DNA of 64,000 bases from Nyssa sinensis (taxonomy: Eukaryota; Streptophyta; Magnoliopsida; Cornales; Nyssaceae), in contig CM018043.1 in assembly GCA_008638375.1 (NCBI GenBank), positions 40,127,396 through 40,191,395 of the forward strand, written 5' to 3'. Position numbers and translations under genes: made by a program. Shown here one piece after another: positions 35,209 to 48,110 of this stretch. Within the stretch, counting starts at the first letter, position 1. Every line of letters begins with the position of its first letter. The notes beneath the pieces are model-generated. The model worked only from the letters and a program-made list of their open reading frames with translations. It did no database searches and was not told where the DNA came from.

Positions 35209-38200
35209 TGTAACACCACGACTCTATATAATTAATAATTAAATAATTAAATATTAATTATTAATTAATACCGGCTCAGAGAATAATCAAGGGAATTAAC
35301 CCTAATCTCCCGACGGTTAAGATAGACCGATAAAACAATTAAAGCATGCTCGAGAATAGGGTACAATACCCGAACCTAATTACCAATTAATTAGGTGAAA
35401 TAATGTCAATTTAACACTGACAGAATTCGAATTAATTAACCACGAAAATTCCGAATGACTAATAAATGACACGGAACCTCTGACACTGTAGATAACTGAA
35501 ATAGAAACTGACCGGAAGAAACCGCACCGAAAAAGGAGTTACAGAATGAAAGTTATGAGGCAAACATCAGAAACTGAATTAATGCGCAGCCAAACAGGGC
35601 CTTAGCCCAAAATGGTGAAAAATGGCCAAATTGGTGGTCAAGGGGAATTGAACCCTTGACCTATGGAAGGAATGAATCTCACCCAAAAACTTAACCAAGT
35701 GGCCATCCAGCACCTTTGTGCATTTATATACAACTTAATTGTATATATCCCTGAATTAACCAAGCCCCACCTCAAATTGGACCAATGAGAGCACATGCAA
35801 ACCCCATATGATTGGTTTACATCAGCCCACCTCAGCCCTAGGGTCCCACTGATTCTCTGATGTATACATCTAGAGATGTATATGTATAGGTATGTGTGAT
35901 ATTATATATATAGATATATATGTATATATTACATACAAAAGAGTGATATTTGCTAGAAAAAAAAAAAAGGGGGAGAAAACAGACCTGCCTTTGGGGGTGA
36001 GGGCCATGGACTGCATGAGTGTGTCCATGACTTGTGGGTATGCAAGCTTGTGTGCATGTGTGTGTGTGTGTACCCACGGCTGTGTGCAACATTGTGTGCA
36101 TGTGATGCACAAAGAGGAGGATTGAGGGCACGACTGCACAAGAGCAGCATGCATAAAGCCATGAGGAGACCTGAATCGAGCCAAGAGGGGAACAACCACT
36201 GTTTGAAAGGTGAGACACCTCAAACTGCTAATTTTTCTGTTTTGATTGTTGGTACTGTATCTGATAGTTTTGGCCTATATAAACTATGCATATAAGCTCC
36301 TGTGAGTCTTAGAACTGTTCTAGGACAACTTAGAATGGTCGGAATAGCCTAGAACCCCAAACCGTGAGTGAAACCACCATTGATGGACCTTGAGTTGCAG
36401 GTCTGATTCGACCTCAACCAAACGACTTCCTACATGTACAGAACTGAACTAGACCCCATTAGGTGTTTAAAAATCACCATCCGCGACCCAAAATCGCATG
36501 GGAAGGCCCTCAAAATCGAAGCTATTGCTTTCGGCCAACAAACCCAAAATCTGAAACAAGCTTCTAAACCATGATTTTGGAATGGAGATTGAACCCTCAT
36601 GGATATACGGTCACAAAGAAACAAAAACCATCAAATTTGATGGAGAAATGAGGGCATACAGTGGAGTTGCAGGTTCCACGGTAATGGTGAGGAACCGAGC
36701 TCCATGCATTGTTTCGAGCCACCAAATGAATGCCAAATTGTTGGCATGATACCCAGAAATAAATTGGGACTGAAGGCAGGAATAATCTGTGCTTGAAACA
36801 TCACGAAATAGAAGAAGAAAATATGCGAGAATTAGGGCAAACAGTGAGGGTTCAACGGGGAAGACGACGCTGAGTCGACCCAGTGTTTTAAAACCGAGTT
36901 AGCGAGTTGACGCGGACACGTGTTGGTCCACGAGCGTGCCACCGAATTATTGAAACTGCGCCGTTTTGGGTTAACTGTTTTAAATTTAAAATCGAATTCC
37001 GGCTGTTTGGTTACGGCGATAACAAATTAAAATTGGGATTGGGCTAATCCTGAACACGGAAAGGGGGGGGCAAATTGAGGTTAACTAGAATATTTAATTC
37101 CGGTTTTCCTGAAGGAACTGAACCGGTTGGTTCTTGATGATTTTGGACCGGTTCACTTGGTGAACCATTGAACCCTTGGGTTTGAACCCCTAAATTATGA
37201 AATTGTATTTTTGACCCCTAAAGTTCCTAAAATTACGGATTTACCCCTACTGTTTGACAGAATTGCATAGTGGCCCAGACTTTGGAAACTTTCTTCATTT
37301 AAGCCCCTGGTAATTAATTAAATAATAAAATAATTATTTAATTATTTTATTAAATAGGTAAAATTATAATTTTACCCCTAGACATTAAATATGTCAAACG
37401 GAGTCCAAATAAATTAAATAAATAGTGTATTTTCACTATTTCAAGCATTCTGGACTCAATGGTACGGTCCAATTTTGGAAATACAGTCCCGAAAAATACA
37501 GACACGTAGGTGTAAATTACTGTATTGCCCCTGATGGCACCCAGACCCAAATAAAAATATCGGATAGCCTATTTTGACTATCTCGGGCATTCTGAACTCA
37601 ACGGTGAGGTCCGTTTAATGAACCGAGGTCCCGAAAAATACAGACACGTAGGTATAAATGACCGAATTGCCCTTAATGATACCCAAGGTCGATTAAACAT
37701 AACAGATAGTCCAATTTCACTATGTTGGACACTCTGGACCCAATGGTGAGGTCCATTTTATGAACTGACGTGCCGAAAAATATGACACATAAAATGACCA
37801 AAATACCCCTGAGCACTGTAAGTGCAAAGTAGAGGTCAAACCGACCTGATAAATTATCATAGGGATAATTATGAACACTGAAGGGCTAAATAAGATTCTG
37901 AGACAGTCAACGCATAAAACGAGAAATGACCGATGTGTCTCGACGATCTAAAGCAGATACCAAATGAAGTCCAAGGGACTTACAAATTTATACATGAGGT
38001 ATATGGAACGTTCTGAGGACCATGATAGGGTCCCGGGCAAAAATGACAAAATTACCATTTTGCCCCCAAGACTAAATAAGTACCCAACTGATACCGATTA
38101 AAGTCTAAAAGACTTAAAACTTCATATATACGATATATGGGATATTCTGAGGACCATAACAGGGTCCGGGATAAGAATGGAAAAATTACTATTTTGCCCC

Positions 38201-40369
38201 TATGGTTAAAATGAGAACCTAACTAATACCGATTGGAGTCCAAAGGACGTAGAACTTTGTACTTAAGATATAAAGACTATTCCGAAGACCACGACAAGGT
38301 CCGGGACAAGAATGGTAAAATTACCATTTTGCCCCTAAGGTTGAATGAGTGCCTGACTGATAACAATTGAAGTCTAGATGACTTAGGATATAATCCTAAT
38401 AACTGCTAAGCCTAATTAAAGAATGAAATAGCCTCGAGTAAGACCCAATGGAAGGGCGATAGGCTACTAGGCTATCTTAGGTAATCCGATAGACACCTAA
38501 GATGACGAATAAGACCTGAATGGATGAATTCTGATCTATCTATGATTAATGATGATTATTCAGGATGTACAAGGATGTACCTGAAACAATGTTTGGAGGT
38601 TGTCAGATTATTTGCGCAAGGAGATAAACCTAAAAGTTTGTGAGTAACTTCTGACACTGTTTTGATACTGTCCCTTGATTTACTGATCTGTTTAAGTGCA
38701 ATTATTTAAATGCATGTTTTCCGTACTATATCACTTATGACATGGTTTTAGTCTTTTTAAATAATTGACTATATTCCTGATCCTTGTGCTAGCATTCCGT
38801 ACTGTTTTGCCCGTTTTGAACTGTTGAGATAAAATGGATATATTGAACCATTATTTCCGAAATGATTAAATAAACCATGTGATATAGGCAAAGAATAACA
38901 TTTTTGTTGTATCGTACCGCTTTGTATAGTATACTGTCTAAATACTATATTGTTTAAATGTATGTACTTAAGGTACGCCCTTTGTACCACATTCCACGTG
39001 ATGTGCTTGTGTCCTTCGAATTAGGAATTCCGTTCAGTTCGGTTATGTGCTGTCCGTTAATGATATGTCTGCCTCGATTGATGTGTTCCGTCTGGTTCTG
39101 ACATGTTCCGTCCGTTAATGATGTTAAGTCCGCCTTGATCGATATATGGTCCAGTTCCGTTTTGTACTGTCCATTGATGATACGTCTGTCTTGATTGAAA
39201 CATTGTTCAGTCCAGTTATGATTAGTTCCGACAGTGATGTGTCCCTGACTTGATTGTTATATTGTTTCTACCCAGTTCCGTTATGTTGTGTCCTGTTCAT
39301 GATTTGCCTGTGTCTTGATTAGTGTATTGTTTCCGTTTAGTTCTATTATAATTTTATCCGTTCGCGATATGCCTTTGCTTGACTGATGTATTGTTTTCGT
39401 TCGATTCCGTTATATTCCGTCCGTTGATGATATGTCTGGCCTGATTGATAGATGGTCTAGTTCCGTTATGTTTCCGTCCTGTTATTGGTATGCCTTGTCT
39501 TAATTGATCTTGTTCAACTCCGCTATGTTCTAGCCATTGATAATATGCCCCTGTCTTGACTGACTTATTGTTCCCACTCAGTCCCGATTGTGATTCGTTC
39601 CGTTAATGAAAAGTCTGTGTCTTGACCGATATATTAGCATTAGTTATTGTTTTGACCGATTGGTTATGTCATGTTCCGATCCGTTTGTATTGTTTGTTCG
39701 ATTCTGTTTTATTGTACTAGACTGCTTAGGAAATGGATTTATAAAAATAGTTATTTTTGAAATGACTAAATTATCCATGTGCCTTGGAAGCACAAAACTG
39801 GTTTTGAACTCATGATAGGGAACTTGTGTTACTCACTGGGCTTATTTAAGCTCACCCCATTATTCTGACATTTTTCAGGAATTACCTCCATTGGATTAGA
39901 AGGTACTATGACATGAGGTGAATAGGCCAAGTGGCATCGCAAGTAAGGATCTGACGGCACTGAATTGTAGAGACTGGTTTATTGTGGATTGAACCTGGTT
40001 ATTCCGGTGAGTGGTATGACTGACTTGACTGATATATACTAGATAGACATGGCTCATGGAACTAATGGTACTCTAGAGATATTAGATCTGCTCTGTTGTT
40101 ATATGCTTGATTTTAGTTATGCTTTGAGATTAGAATTGTTGACTGATTGGATTTAGTCTTGCTCTGTGATACATATACTTAAAATGGATAAGTGAGTTGC
40201 ATTCCCGTGACACAAAAGAAAAGTTTTAAATTCCGCTGCATCTGACCCTACAGTTGGAGTGCAATTCGTCAGAAAGTTCAGAATTTGCCTTTGGTTGGTC
40301 GCGTCGCGACCAACTGGCAGTCACGTCCTCGACATCCGCGTAGGGTGGGGTTCGGGATGTGACAGACAT
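35204..40369 (+). mobile_element. Solo LTR (plus strand, 5,156 bp)
   Basis: The LTR proper is 35209-40364, from TGTAACACCACGACTC to GGTTCGGGATGTGACA, with perfect duplication GACAT (35204-35208 and 40365-40369). It is the inverted partner of 26454-31929. It is closely similar along its length, but lacks the 59-bp triplication. It carries the tRNA-like module on its minus strand near its start and a donor-like TTT|GTGAGTAAC at about 38640. No coding domain is present. Confidence 0.93.
35632..35705 (-). other. tRNA-like module, antisense to its LTR
   Basis: This is the minus-strand counterpart of 31441-31513. The B-box GGTTCAATTCC is at 35644-35654 and the A-box-like sequence at 35693-35705. 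It keeps the same distance from the LTR start and the same antisense direction. Confidence 0.45.
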
Positions 40370-40530
40370 GATATTGCATTTGGTACCCGAACCAATGGGA
40401 GCGAGCCGTGAAGGGACATGACATTGCATTTGCTACCCGAACCAACGAGAGCGAGTCGTGAAGGGACATGACATTGCATTTGGTACCCGAACCAACGGGA
40501 GCGATTTGTGAAGGGACATTACATTACATG
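40365..40530 (+). repeat. 50-bp tandem repeat in E4
   Basis: Three units start at about 40381, 40431 and 40481 with period 50 bp (TGGTACCCGAACCAA...GTGAAGGGACATGACATTGCAT). A further unit sits on the other side of the inserted solo LTR (35157-35208), so the LTR landed inside the array. Part of the unit, GGGACATTGCAT, reappears at the 62349 junction. Confidence 0.88.
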
Positions 40531-40581
40531 AGTCGACATGGGTGTGGCATAGAGTTGCATGGGCGTGTCACGCATATTTTC
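40370..40581 (+). mobile_element. E4 LTR-type element, segment 3
   Basis: This is the last visible part of E4: the 50-bp repeats, then GGGCGTGTCACGCATATTTTC. It is interrupted at 40581 by the Tekay-like array. The 5 bases before the array (TTTTC, 40577-40581) would be its target duplication, but no matching right copy exists because the array is truncated. Confidence 0.62.
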
Positions 40582-41538
40582 TGTCACATCCCCCAGACCC
40601 ACCCTGTGCGGATTTGGGGCACGTGGCAAAGGCCAGTTAGGCACCCATCGGGTTTTATCAGTTTTTTTTTTTTGAAAGCAAAACCCCGACGGTAATCCTA
40701 ACCATAGGCCATTCTGATATAAATCCCAAGCATAATGCATTCAACATATATAATTTAAGCAGCGGAATTTTCACAAGAGAATGCATACATATATACTTGG
40801 CAGAGCATTCAGGGTACATCATAGTCAGTCCTATCTTAATCAAGATTACAAAACAGTTCACCACAAAAGGTCATAGTCTGTTCAGTTACACAAAAAGTAC
40901 AAAAATGGTATATATATATATATCTCAAGACTTGTACACATATATGGTTATACATATACACATATGTGAGTGTATCTCTGCCCTTAGTGGGGTTGGTGGC
41001 TGCTGACCTGATGGAGGTGATGGAGGGCTATGATGAAGGGAATGCATGCAAGGCCATTGGCCAATTTGGGTGGTGGCTTGGGCAAGATCATAGGTTATAT
41101 ACATATATTGCTGTATTTATGCACAAAGTAACCAACAGCCTAGTTGGTAACTTTTTGGGACAGATTTTACCTACCTTGGTAGGTCAAGGGTTCAATTCCC
41201 CTTGGCCTCCCAAGTGACCATTTTCTCTTATTTTCTGGTTAAGGCCCTGTTTGGTTGTCGCTGAATTCCAGTTTCACTGTTTTGGCCTTAACTCCCAATC
41301 TGTAACTCCTTTTTCAGTGCAGTTTCTTTCTGTCACTTCCTACTCAGAATATCTTCCATTGACCAAGGTCCAATGTCAGTTTTTATTTTCTCGAGTTTCC
41401 CATAATTAGCTAATTCGAGTTTTATCACTATTAAAAATAGACATTAAATTAGCTAAACCTGACATTTCATTCCCAAAACAGTTTTTTTTTTTTTTTTTAA
41501 TACACAAAACATGCCAGTTAAGTAATCGGGGTGTTACA
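40582..41538 (-). repeat. 3' LTR of copy I, with 2.8-kb internal deletion
   Basis: The 957-bp LTR matches both ends of the 3,743-bp LTR. It jumps at a TATATA run (about 40905-40923) from the equivalent of 46625 to that of about 49410. The deletion removes TATA, the small ORF and most of U3. It keeps the first part of U3 (with the tRNA-like module at 41137-41215) and the terminal U5. A microhomology deletion between AT-repeats is the simplest explanation. Confidence 0.9.
41137..41215 (+). other. tRNA-like module in the deleted LTR
   Basis: A-box-like AGCCTAGTTGGT (41137-41148) and B-box GGTTCAATTCC (41189-41199) lie 339-401 bp from the LTR 5' end, antisense to the LTR. Confidence 0.45.
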
Positions 41539-41552
41539 TCCTCCCCCCCTTC
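41539..41552 (-). promoter_or_regulatory. Polypurine tract, copy I
   Basis: On the minus strand, AGGGGGGGAGGA precedes the LTR start TGTAACACC. It is the same in copies II and III (50038-50051 and 58537-58550). Confidence 0.85.
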
Positions 41553-41587
41553 AGAAGACTTTTGTCCCCAAAACTCAGTCTACAATA

Positions 41588-44500
41588 TCAAGTAAACAAC
41601 TCGGGATATTTTTCATGCATTTCAGCTTCAAGTTCCCAGGTTGCTTCTTCACTAGTGTGATTTCTCCACAAGACTTTGACTAACGGAATTGCCTTGTTAC
41701 GCAAAGTCTTTTCTTTTCGGTCAAGAATCTGGACTGGCCGTTCTTCATACGTTAAGTCTTCTTTCAACTTGAGTGGCTCATACTCAATGACTTGCCCCGG
41801 TTCTTGTATACACTTTCGTAACATGGATACGTGAAATACACGGTGTACCTTGTCCAACTCAGGCGGTAATGCCAGACTATATGCAACCGGGCCAATTCTC
41901 TTTAAAATCTCAAAAGGACCAATGTAACGAGGACTTAACTTGCCTTTCTTGCCGAATCGAAGTACTCCCTTTAGTGGCGACACTTTAAGAAACACAAGAT
42001 CACCTACTTGGAATTCAAGATCCTTCCTCCGATTGTCAGCATAGCTTTTGTACCGGCTCTGGGCCGTTTGCAGTCTGTTCCGGATCCTCTGAATTTGTTC
42101 CGTGGTGGCTTGGACTAAATCTGGCCCAAGCAGCTTCTGTTCACCGGCTTCAATCCAGCAAAGTGGAGATCGGCACCTCCTCCCGTATAGTGCTTCATAT
42201 GGTGCCATTTTAATGCTGGCTTGGTAACTGTTATTATAGGCAAACTCGACAAGTGGCAGATGCTCTGCCCAGTTTCCTTTGAAGTCCAGTGCACACAGTC
42301 GCAGCATATCCTCCAATATCTGTATCACTCTTTCAGATTGTCCATCAGTTTGCGGGTGATATGCTATACTGAACTTGAGTTCCGTGCCGAGTGCCTCCTG
42401 TAGACTTTTCCAGAATCGGGACACAAATCGGGGATCTCGATCGGATACAATGGACAATGGTGTGCCATGTAAGCGTACAATTTCCTGAATGTACAATGCG
42501 GCAAGCTTCTCTAAGCTATAAGTGGTCCTGACAGGTAGAAAGTGAGCAGACTTGGTCAATCTGTCCACTATGACCCAGACAGCATCAGAGCCTTTCGGTG
42601 ACTTGGGAAAACCGGACACAAAATCCATGGTAATGTGATCCCACTTCCATTCCGGAATAGGGACTGGTTGCAGAAGTCCGCTAGGACGTTGATGCTCAAC
42701 TTTCACCTGTTGGCATCGTGTGCAGTGAGCAATAAAATTTGCCACGTCCTTCTTTAATCCGGTCCACCAGTATAACTCCCTGAGGTCATGATACATCTTC
42801 GTAATCCCAGGGTGTACCGTGAATCTCGAGGCATGGGCTTCTTCCAGAATTTCCTTTCTTAACTCGGGTATCTTGGGCACACACAACCTACCTCGATACC
42901 GTAGAATTCCGTCCTGAATTCCAAAATCAGCTTTCCCTGTTGCCTTTACTTCATCACAGATTCTAATCAACTCCTCATCTTGAGTCTGTCCCGCTTTAAT
43001 TCACTCCACCAATGTAGATCCAACAGTCAAATTGGCCGGACAAGCCGTGCTACCTGGTGGAACTACCTCGATGCCCATTTCATCCAGATCTCGAATTAAC
43101 TCCTCCTGAGAGGTAATCATGTAGGCAAGGCTTCCAGATCGTCGACTCAAGGCGTCGGCCACCACATTTGCCTTACCCGGATGGTACTGAATAGCCACGT
43201 CATAATCCTTAATTAGTTCGAGCCATCTTCGCTGCCTCATGTTTAATTCCTTCTGTGTGAAGAAATATTTCAAACTCTTGTGATCCGTAAAAATCTCACA
43301 CACCTCCCCATATAGGTAGTGGCGCCAGATTTTTAGGGCAAACACCACTGCAACTAATTCTAGATCATGGGTAGGATAGTTTTGCTCATGAGGTCGGAGC
43401 TGTCGGGAAGCATAGGCGATGACTCTATCATTCTGCATAAGGACACAACCCAGTCCCTTATAAGAGGCGTCACAGTAAATGACAAACTTCCCTTCTCTGG
43501 AGGGAATAGTCAATACTGGCGCTGTAGTCAGCTTCTCTTTCAGCAGCTGGAAACTCTTTTCTTGCTCATCTGCCCAAATGAATGGTACATTACTCTTGGT
43601 CAAATGTGTGAGCGGTTTGGCCAGCTTTGCAAAATCTTTCACGAAACGTCGGTAGTACCCAGCCAGTCCAAGAAAACTTCTGACTTCTGTCACAGTGGTC
43701 GGCTGGGGCCAATCCAATATAGCTTCCACCTTCTGTGGATCAACAGCGATGCCTTCTTTGGAAATCACATGGCCCAAGAAGGTAATGCTGGACAACCAGA
43801 ATTCACACTTGCTGAATTTTGCATACAGTCTGTGCTCTCTCAAGGTTTGTAGTGCTATTCCCAGATGTCTTTCATGCTCCTCCTCGTTGCGCGAGTATAC
43901 TAGTATATCATCGATAAACACAATGATGAAGTTATCCAAATACGGTTTAAAAACCCGGTTCATTAAATCCATGAACGCGGCAGGGGCGTTAGTCACGCCA
44001 AAAGGCATGACCAGGAACTCATAGTGACCGTATCGGGTTCGGAAGGCCGTCTTTGGTACATCAGTATCCTTGACTTTGAGTTGATGGTACCCCGATCTCA
44101 AATCAATTTTAGAAAATACACTCGCCCCTTGTAACTGGTCAAACAATTCATCGATACGCGGAAGAGGGTACTTATTCTTTACCGTCACTTTATTTAGCTC
44201 ACGGTAATCAATGCACAGTCTTAGGGAGCCGTCCTTCTTCTTCACAAACAACACGGGTGCTCCCCAAGGAGATACACTGGGTCGGATAAACCCTTTCTCC
44301 AACAATTCCTCCAATTGGGCTTTCAACTCCCTTAACTCTGATGGGGCCATTCGGTAGGGAGTTTTGGATATAGGTTGAGTTCCAGGGATAAGATCAATGG
44401 AAAACTCGATCTCTCGATCAACCGTTCCTTGCGGTAGTTCATCTGGAAACACGTCGGGAAATTCACACACAACTAGCACTTCAGGCAGTGGGGGATTCTG

Positions 44501-46105
44501 GGCTTGGGTATCCAAGACACTACATAAATAACCACGACACCCTTTCTTTAATAACCTCCCTGCCTGAATGGCAGAGATTAGGTAGGGTGGTGGGGTAATG
44601 CCCTTTCCCTTAAACATAAACTCAGGCTGTCCCGGGGGCTGAAACAATACACTTTTCTCAAAACAATCGATGGTGGCATGATTGTGTGACAACCAATCCA
44701 TGCCCAATATCACATCAAATCCTTTTATCGCTAAGGGTATTAGATTGACTAACAACTCTTGGTCTCCAATCAGTACTCTACAGTCCCGAAGGATCGTGGA
44801 CCCAATCATTGACATCCCAGAAGGAATTTGTACCGATAACAGTTCATCCATAGGTTCAGGTATCTTATGCAGTTTATCAACAAAAGATGGAGACACAAAA
44901 GAATGCGTGGATCCAGGGTCAATCAACACATATGCAGAAATTCTAGAAATCGGGAGTATACCTGCTACTACAGCATTTGCAGCAGAGGTGTCTCCTGGTA
45001 GCAGTGCAAAGACTCTTCCCGGGCGGCCCTGTGGCTCCTTGCCTTTGTCCTTTGTCTTGGCAAGAGGTGCTGGAATAGGCTTCCGTTCTGCGGTGCCGGT
45101 AGTCAAGGCAGGGGTTCTCGGGATTGGTGGATGTTGCGGGCAATCTTTGACTTGGTGCCCCTTATCTCCACATCGGTAGCATGCACCAGTCAGTCGGCGA
45201 CATTCTCCAGGGTGTAGGTTCTGGCAGTGAGGGCATCTGGACACTTCCTCAGTTTTCTTCTGACCCTTGTTGCTCTTACTTGGGCCCTCAGTCCTTTGCT
45301 TCTTGCTCGGCTGCTCCTTCTTAAAGTTTTTGCCCTTTTTCTTTCTTTCCTGGTCCTTCAGTTGGTTGAACTCTTCCATGTCCTTTTCAATAACTAGGGC
45401 TTTGTTAAGAACATCGGAATAGGTGTGTAGTTCAAAGGCCGAGACTTTAGTCCGTATCCCGATCCGAAGACCTGCGAGGAATTTCCTTGCCCTATTATGC
45501 TCTTCCCTCACCAAAAAGGAAGCAAATCTGGACAACGCAGAAAACTTGGCTGCATATTGAATTACGGTCATGTCCCCTTGTTTCAGGGTGGCAAACTCCT
45601 GAATTTTTCTCTCCCGGATTGTAGGGGGAAAGAACATGCCATAAAACTTTTCAATAAAATCGGCCCAGGTAATGGTGGGGTTCTGTACTTGCATCTCAAG
45701 CCACCACTTGTAAGCTTCTCCCTGTAACATGTAAGTGGCTAACATCACTTTCTCGGCTTCCGAACAAATCAAGAGCTTAAAGGTCTTTTCCATTGACATG
45801 ACCCACAGCTCAGCTTTCTCGGGGTCGGTAACAGCATCGAAATTCGGGGGTTTGAGCTTATGGAAGCGATCTAACAAGTCATTACGAATGCCGATTTCCA
45901 ACGGCTGCGCTGGGGCGGGCGGAGGCGGAACTACCGGAGGCTCTACCGGGTTATTTGCTGGTCCGGCCTGGTGTTGCTGTAAGGTTCTTGATAGTCCCTC
46001 AATGGCCTGGCCGAATTGAGCTAATGTGGCCCTCATTTCCCGTAGGGTTACGCTCTCCGTTGGGGCCTGCGGTCCCCTATTGCTACTCCTAGTTCGAGGC
46101 GGCAT
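41588..46105 (-). pseudogene. Tekay-like gag-pol, copy I, one nonsense mutation
   Basis: It has the same length and content as the intact copy at 50087-54604, with gag, CCHC, protease, RT, RNase H, integrase and chromodomain-like tail. One difference matters: the codon at 43003-43001 is TGA where copies II and III have CGA (Arg), in the linker between RNase H and integrase. The change is C-to-T at a CpG on the coding strand, as expected from methylcytosine deamination. The stop leaves gag-pro-RT-RNase H (46105-43001) and integrase (about 42970-41588) as separate frames. I start at the Met of 46105, not the upstream Met at 46141, because a CAG acceptor abuts it. Confidence 0.92.
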
Positions 46106-46276
46106 CTGAAGCAAGATAAAAAGTATTCTAAGTATCCTCATTCAATGTGTCATAGTAAGATTGTCATTCAAGTTATTCATCGGTTCAGAAATTCTATGAC
46201 TTAAGTATATGTTTTCTAAGGATTCAGTGTTTAAATAACCCTAAGGTTCTGGTCTATACTGACTTTCAAACCTGTA

Positions 46277-46288
46277 GCTCTGATACCA
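46277..46288 (-). promoter_or_regulatory. Primer-binding site (initiator tRNA-Met), copy I
   Basis: Minus strand TGGTATCAGAGC is a perfect initiator-Met PBS, seven bases inside the LTR boundary at 46295. Confidence 0.93.
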
Positions 46289-47062
46289 CTCTTTTGTCAC
46301 ATCCCCCAGACCCACCCTGTGCGGATTTGGGGCACGTGGCAAAGGCCAGTTAGGCACCCATCGGGTTTTATCAGTTTTTTTTTTTTGAAAGCAAAACCCC
46401 GACGGTAATCCTAACCATAGGCCATTCTGATATAAATCCCAAGCATAATGCATTCAACATATATAATTTAAGCAGCGGAATTTTCACAAGAGAATGCATA
46501 CATATATACTTGGCAGAGCATTCAGGGTACATCATAGTCAGTCCTATCTTAATCAAGATTACAAAACAGTTCACCACAAAAGGTCATAGTCTGTTCAGTT
46601 ACACAAAAAGTACAAAAATGGTATAGATTCACAAAAATGTGTTATCATTTTATCTGGGGGTCTCCAACATTTTCCCCCTAAGTTCTGGACCTGCTAAACC
46701 TGTCCATCTGAGGGTTCCCCTGAAATTATTAAAATAATGGAATGAGCTTTAAAAAGCCCAGTGAGTAACACAGATATCCAGGCAAGAGTTTCGAATTCAA
46801 TCTTTGCTTAAATCACATGGTTAATTAAATCAGGTGGAATTAATAGCTCAATAAATCCAAGTCAAGTTCAATAGATCAAAACAGATAAACGGTTCAGGGT
46901 GCTAGCATATCAATCAGAGTATAGTTAATCATTTGAGAAACTAAAACCATGTCAACGATGATAAAAGCATGCATTTAAAACAATTGCATTTAAAACATAT
47001 AGTATTCGAAACAATTTAGCAGATCGAGGAGCAGTAACTTAACAGTGTCAGAAGTTACTCAC

Positions 47063-47477
47063 CTTCAATATTTGAGTTTGAAGCTATGAACGGAGCCTTC
47101 CTCTTTTTCTCTTTAAGCCTAAAACAATTTATAAAGATTTATCAACTCATGACCTTAGACTGAGTAAGTCTACCCTATGATGGGTTTCATGGAACTAACT
47201 TATAGTGGCTAGTTCTTAGGTCTTACCTCTTAAGCATTTGGCTTAGGGTTTCAGTATCTTCCTGTTTTTTCATCTTGGCCTCGGCAATCATTTCCTTAGT
47301 ACGTGCCTTATATATGAAGGGCTGGATGGAAACGATTTCAGTGGACTTAGCTATTCTAATATGGCGCTCAATAACTCTTTGTTGCCTCAGTAATTCTTGC
47401 ATAAACTCTTGCTGTTTCTTATCGGCTAACCTCTGGGCCTTAGTCATGATGGTGAATTTCTTGCCCTGTTTGTCCAT
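47063..47477 (-). CDS. Candidate spliced LTR-encoded small ORF (LTR II)
   Basis: The 84-codon ORF 47477-47223 is in the sense direction of the element, with start context ACTACCATGG, about 60 bp below a TATA-like sequence. Its 3' end overlaps a splice-donor match (AAGAG|GTAAGA, exon end 47227). An acceptor (TTGTTTTAG, exon start 47118) and a 56-bp second exon to 47063 ending GAAG|GTGAGT stay in frame. The product would be lysine/glutamine/glutamate-rich, helical, with a basic KEKKRK patch. No known domain is recognised. The same ORF is in LTR III. Alternatives are a chance ORF or a captured host exon. Confidence 0.4.
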
Positions 47478-47533
47478 GGTAGTTTAAGTGATATTTTTAC
47501 CTAGAACACAGTTTGACATGTTAGAACAGATGC

Positions 47534-47548
47534 CTTCATATATTTATC
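47534..47548 (-). promoter_or_regulatory. Candidate TATA box, LTR II
   Basis: Minus strand GATAAATATATGAAG lies about 57-71 bp upstream of the small-ORF ATG. This places the likely transcript start, and so the U3/R border, shortly before that ATG. It is inferred from sequence only. Confidence 0.45.
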
Positions 47549-47639
47549 GGTTCTGATTTTCATATTATAGACCTAACCATTGAGTTCGGAAGGTTGAAGA
47601 AAGTCAATTTAGACTCTCTCGGCTTTTAAATCTGGGTTC

Positions 47640-48110
47640 GGGTATGTCAGGGGTATTTTGGTCATTTTTGCCGTCACATGATTTCTGTCTCGGATGCGTC
47701 ATCTAATCATGTATACAGTCTCACAAGTGTCAGGTCTATCACTAGTATTAATTCCGTTTTAATCGGACTTCATTTAGGCCTTGTATAGTGTCAGGGGTAA
47801 TATGGTAATTTCATATGTTGTACTTTTCGGTACTTTATTTGCAGTCACGGACCTCACCATTGAGTCCGGAATGTCCAACATAGTTAAAATGGACTATCTT
47901 TCAGTAAAATTTGGCCCTATGTGTCATTAGGGGCAGTATGGTCATTTACCCTTTACATGTCTGTATTTTTCGGGACTTGGTTTCACAAATCGGACTCCAC
48001 CATTGAGTCCGGAATGCCCGAAATAGTAAGATTACACTATTCAATCATTAAATTCGGACTTGGTTTGACTTGTTTAAGGTCCAGGGGCATTATGGTAATT
48101 ATTCCCTTTT
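47640..48110 (-). repeat. Periodic U3 modules, LTR II
   Basis: AGGGGTATTTTGGTCATTTT-type motifs occur at about 47648, 47792, 47930 and 48081 (spacings about 144, 138 and 151). The GGACC...ATTGAGTCC...CGGGAC blocks between them are the same as in the solo LTRs. LTR III repeats this at 56140-56610. Confidence 0.7.

Noticed and set aside
35838..36223. Overlapping His/Thr/Cys-rich ORFs on the minus strand
   Set aside because: They are produced by GTGT/CACA-rich LTR sequence in several frames at once.
43367..45179. Plus-strand ORFs of 94-165 codons inside the gag-pol regions (repeated at 51866-53678 and 60365-62177)
   Set aside because: They are antisense shadows of the polyprotein, present only because the coding strand is conserved.
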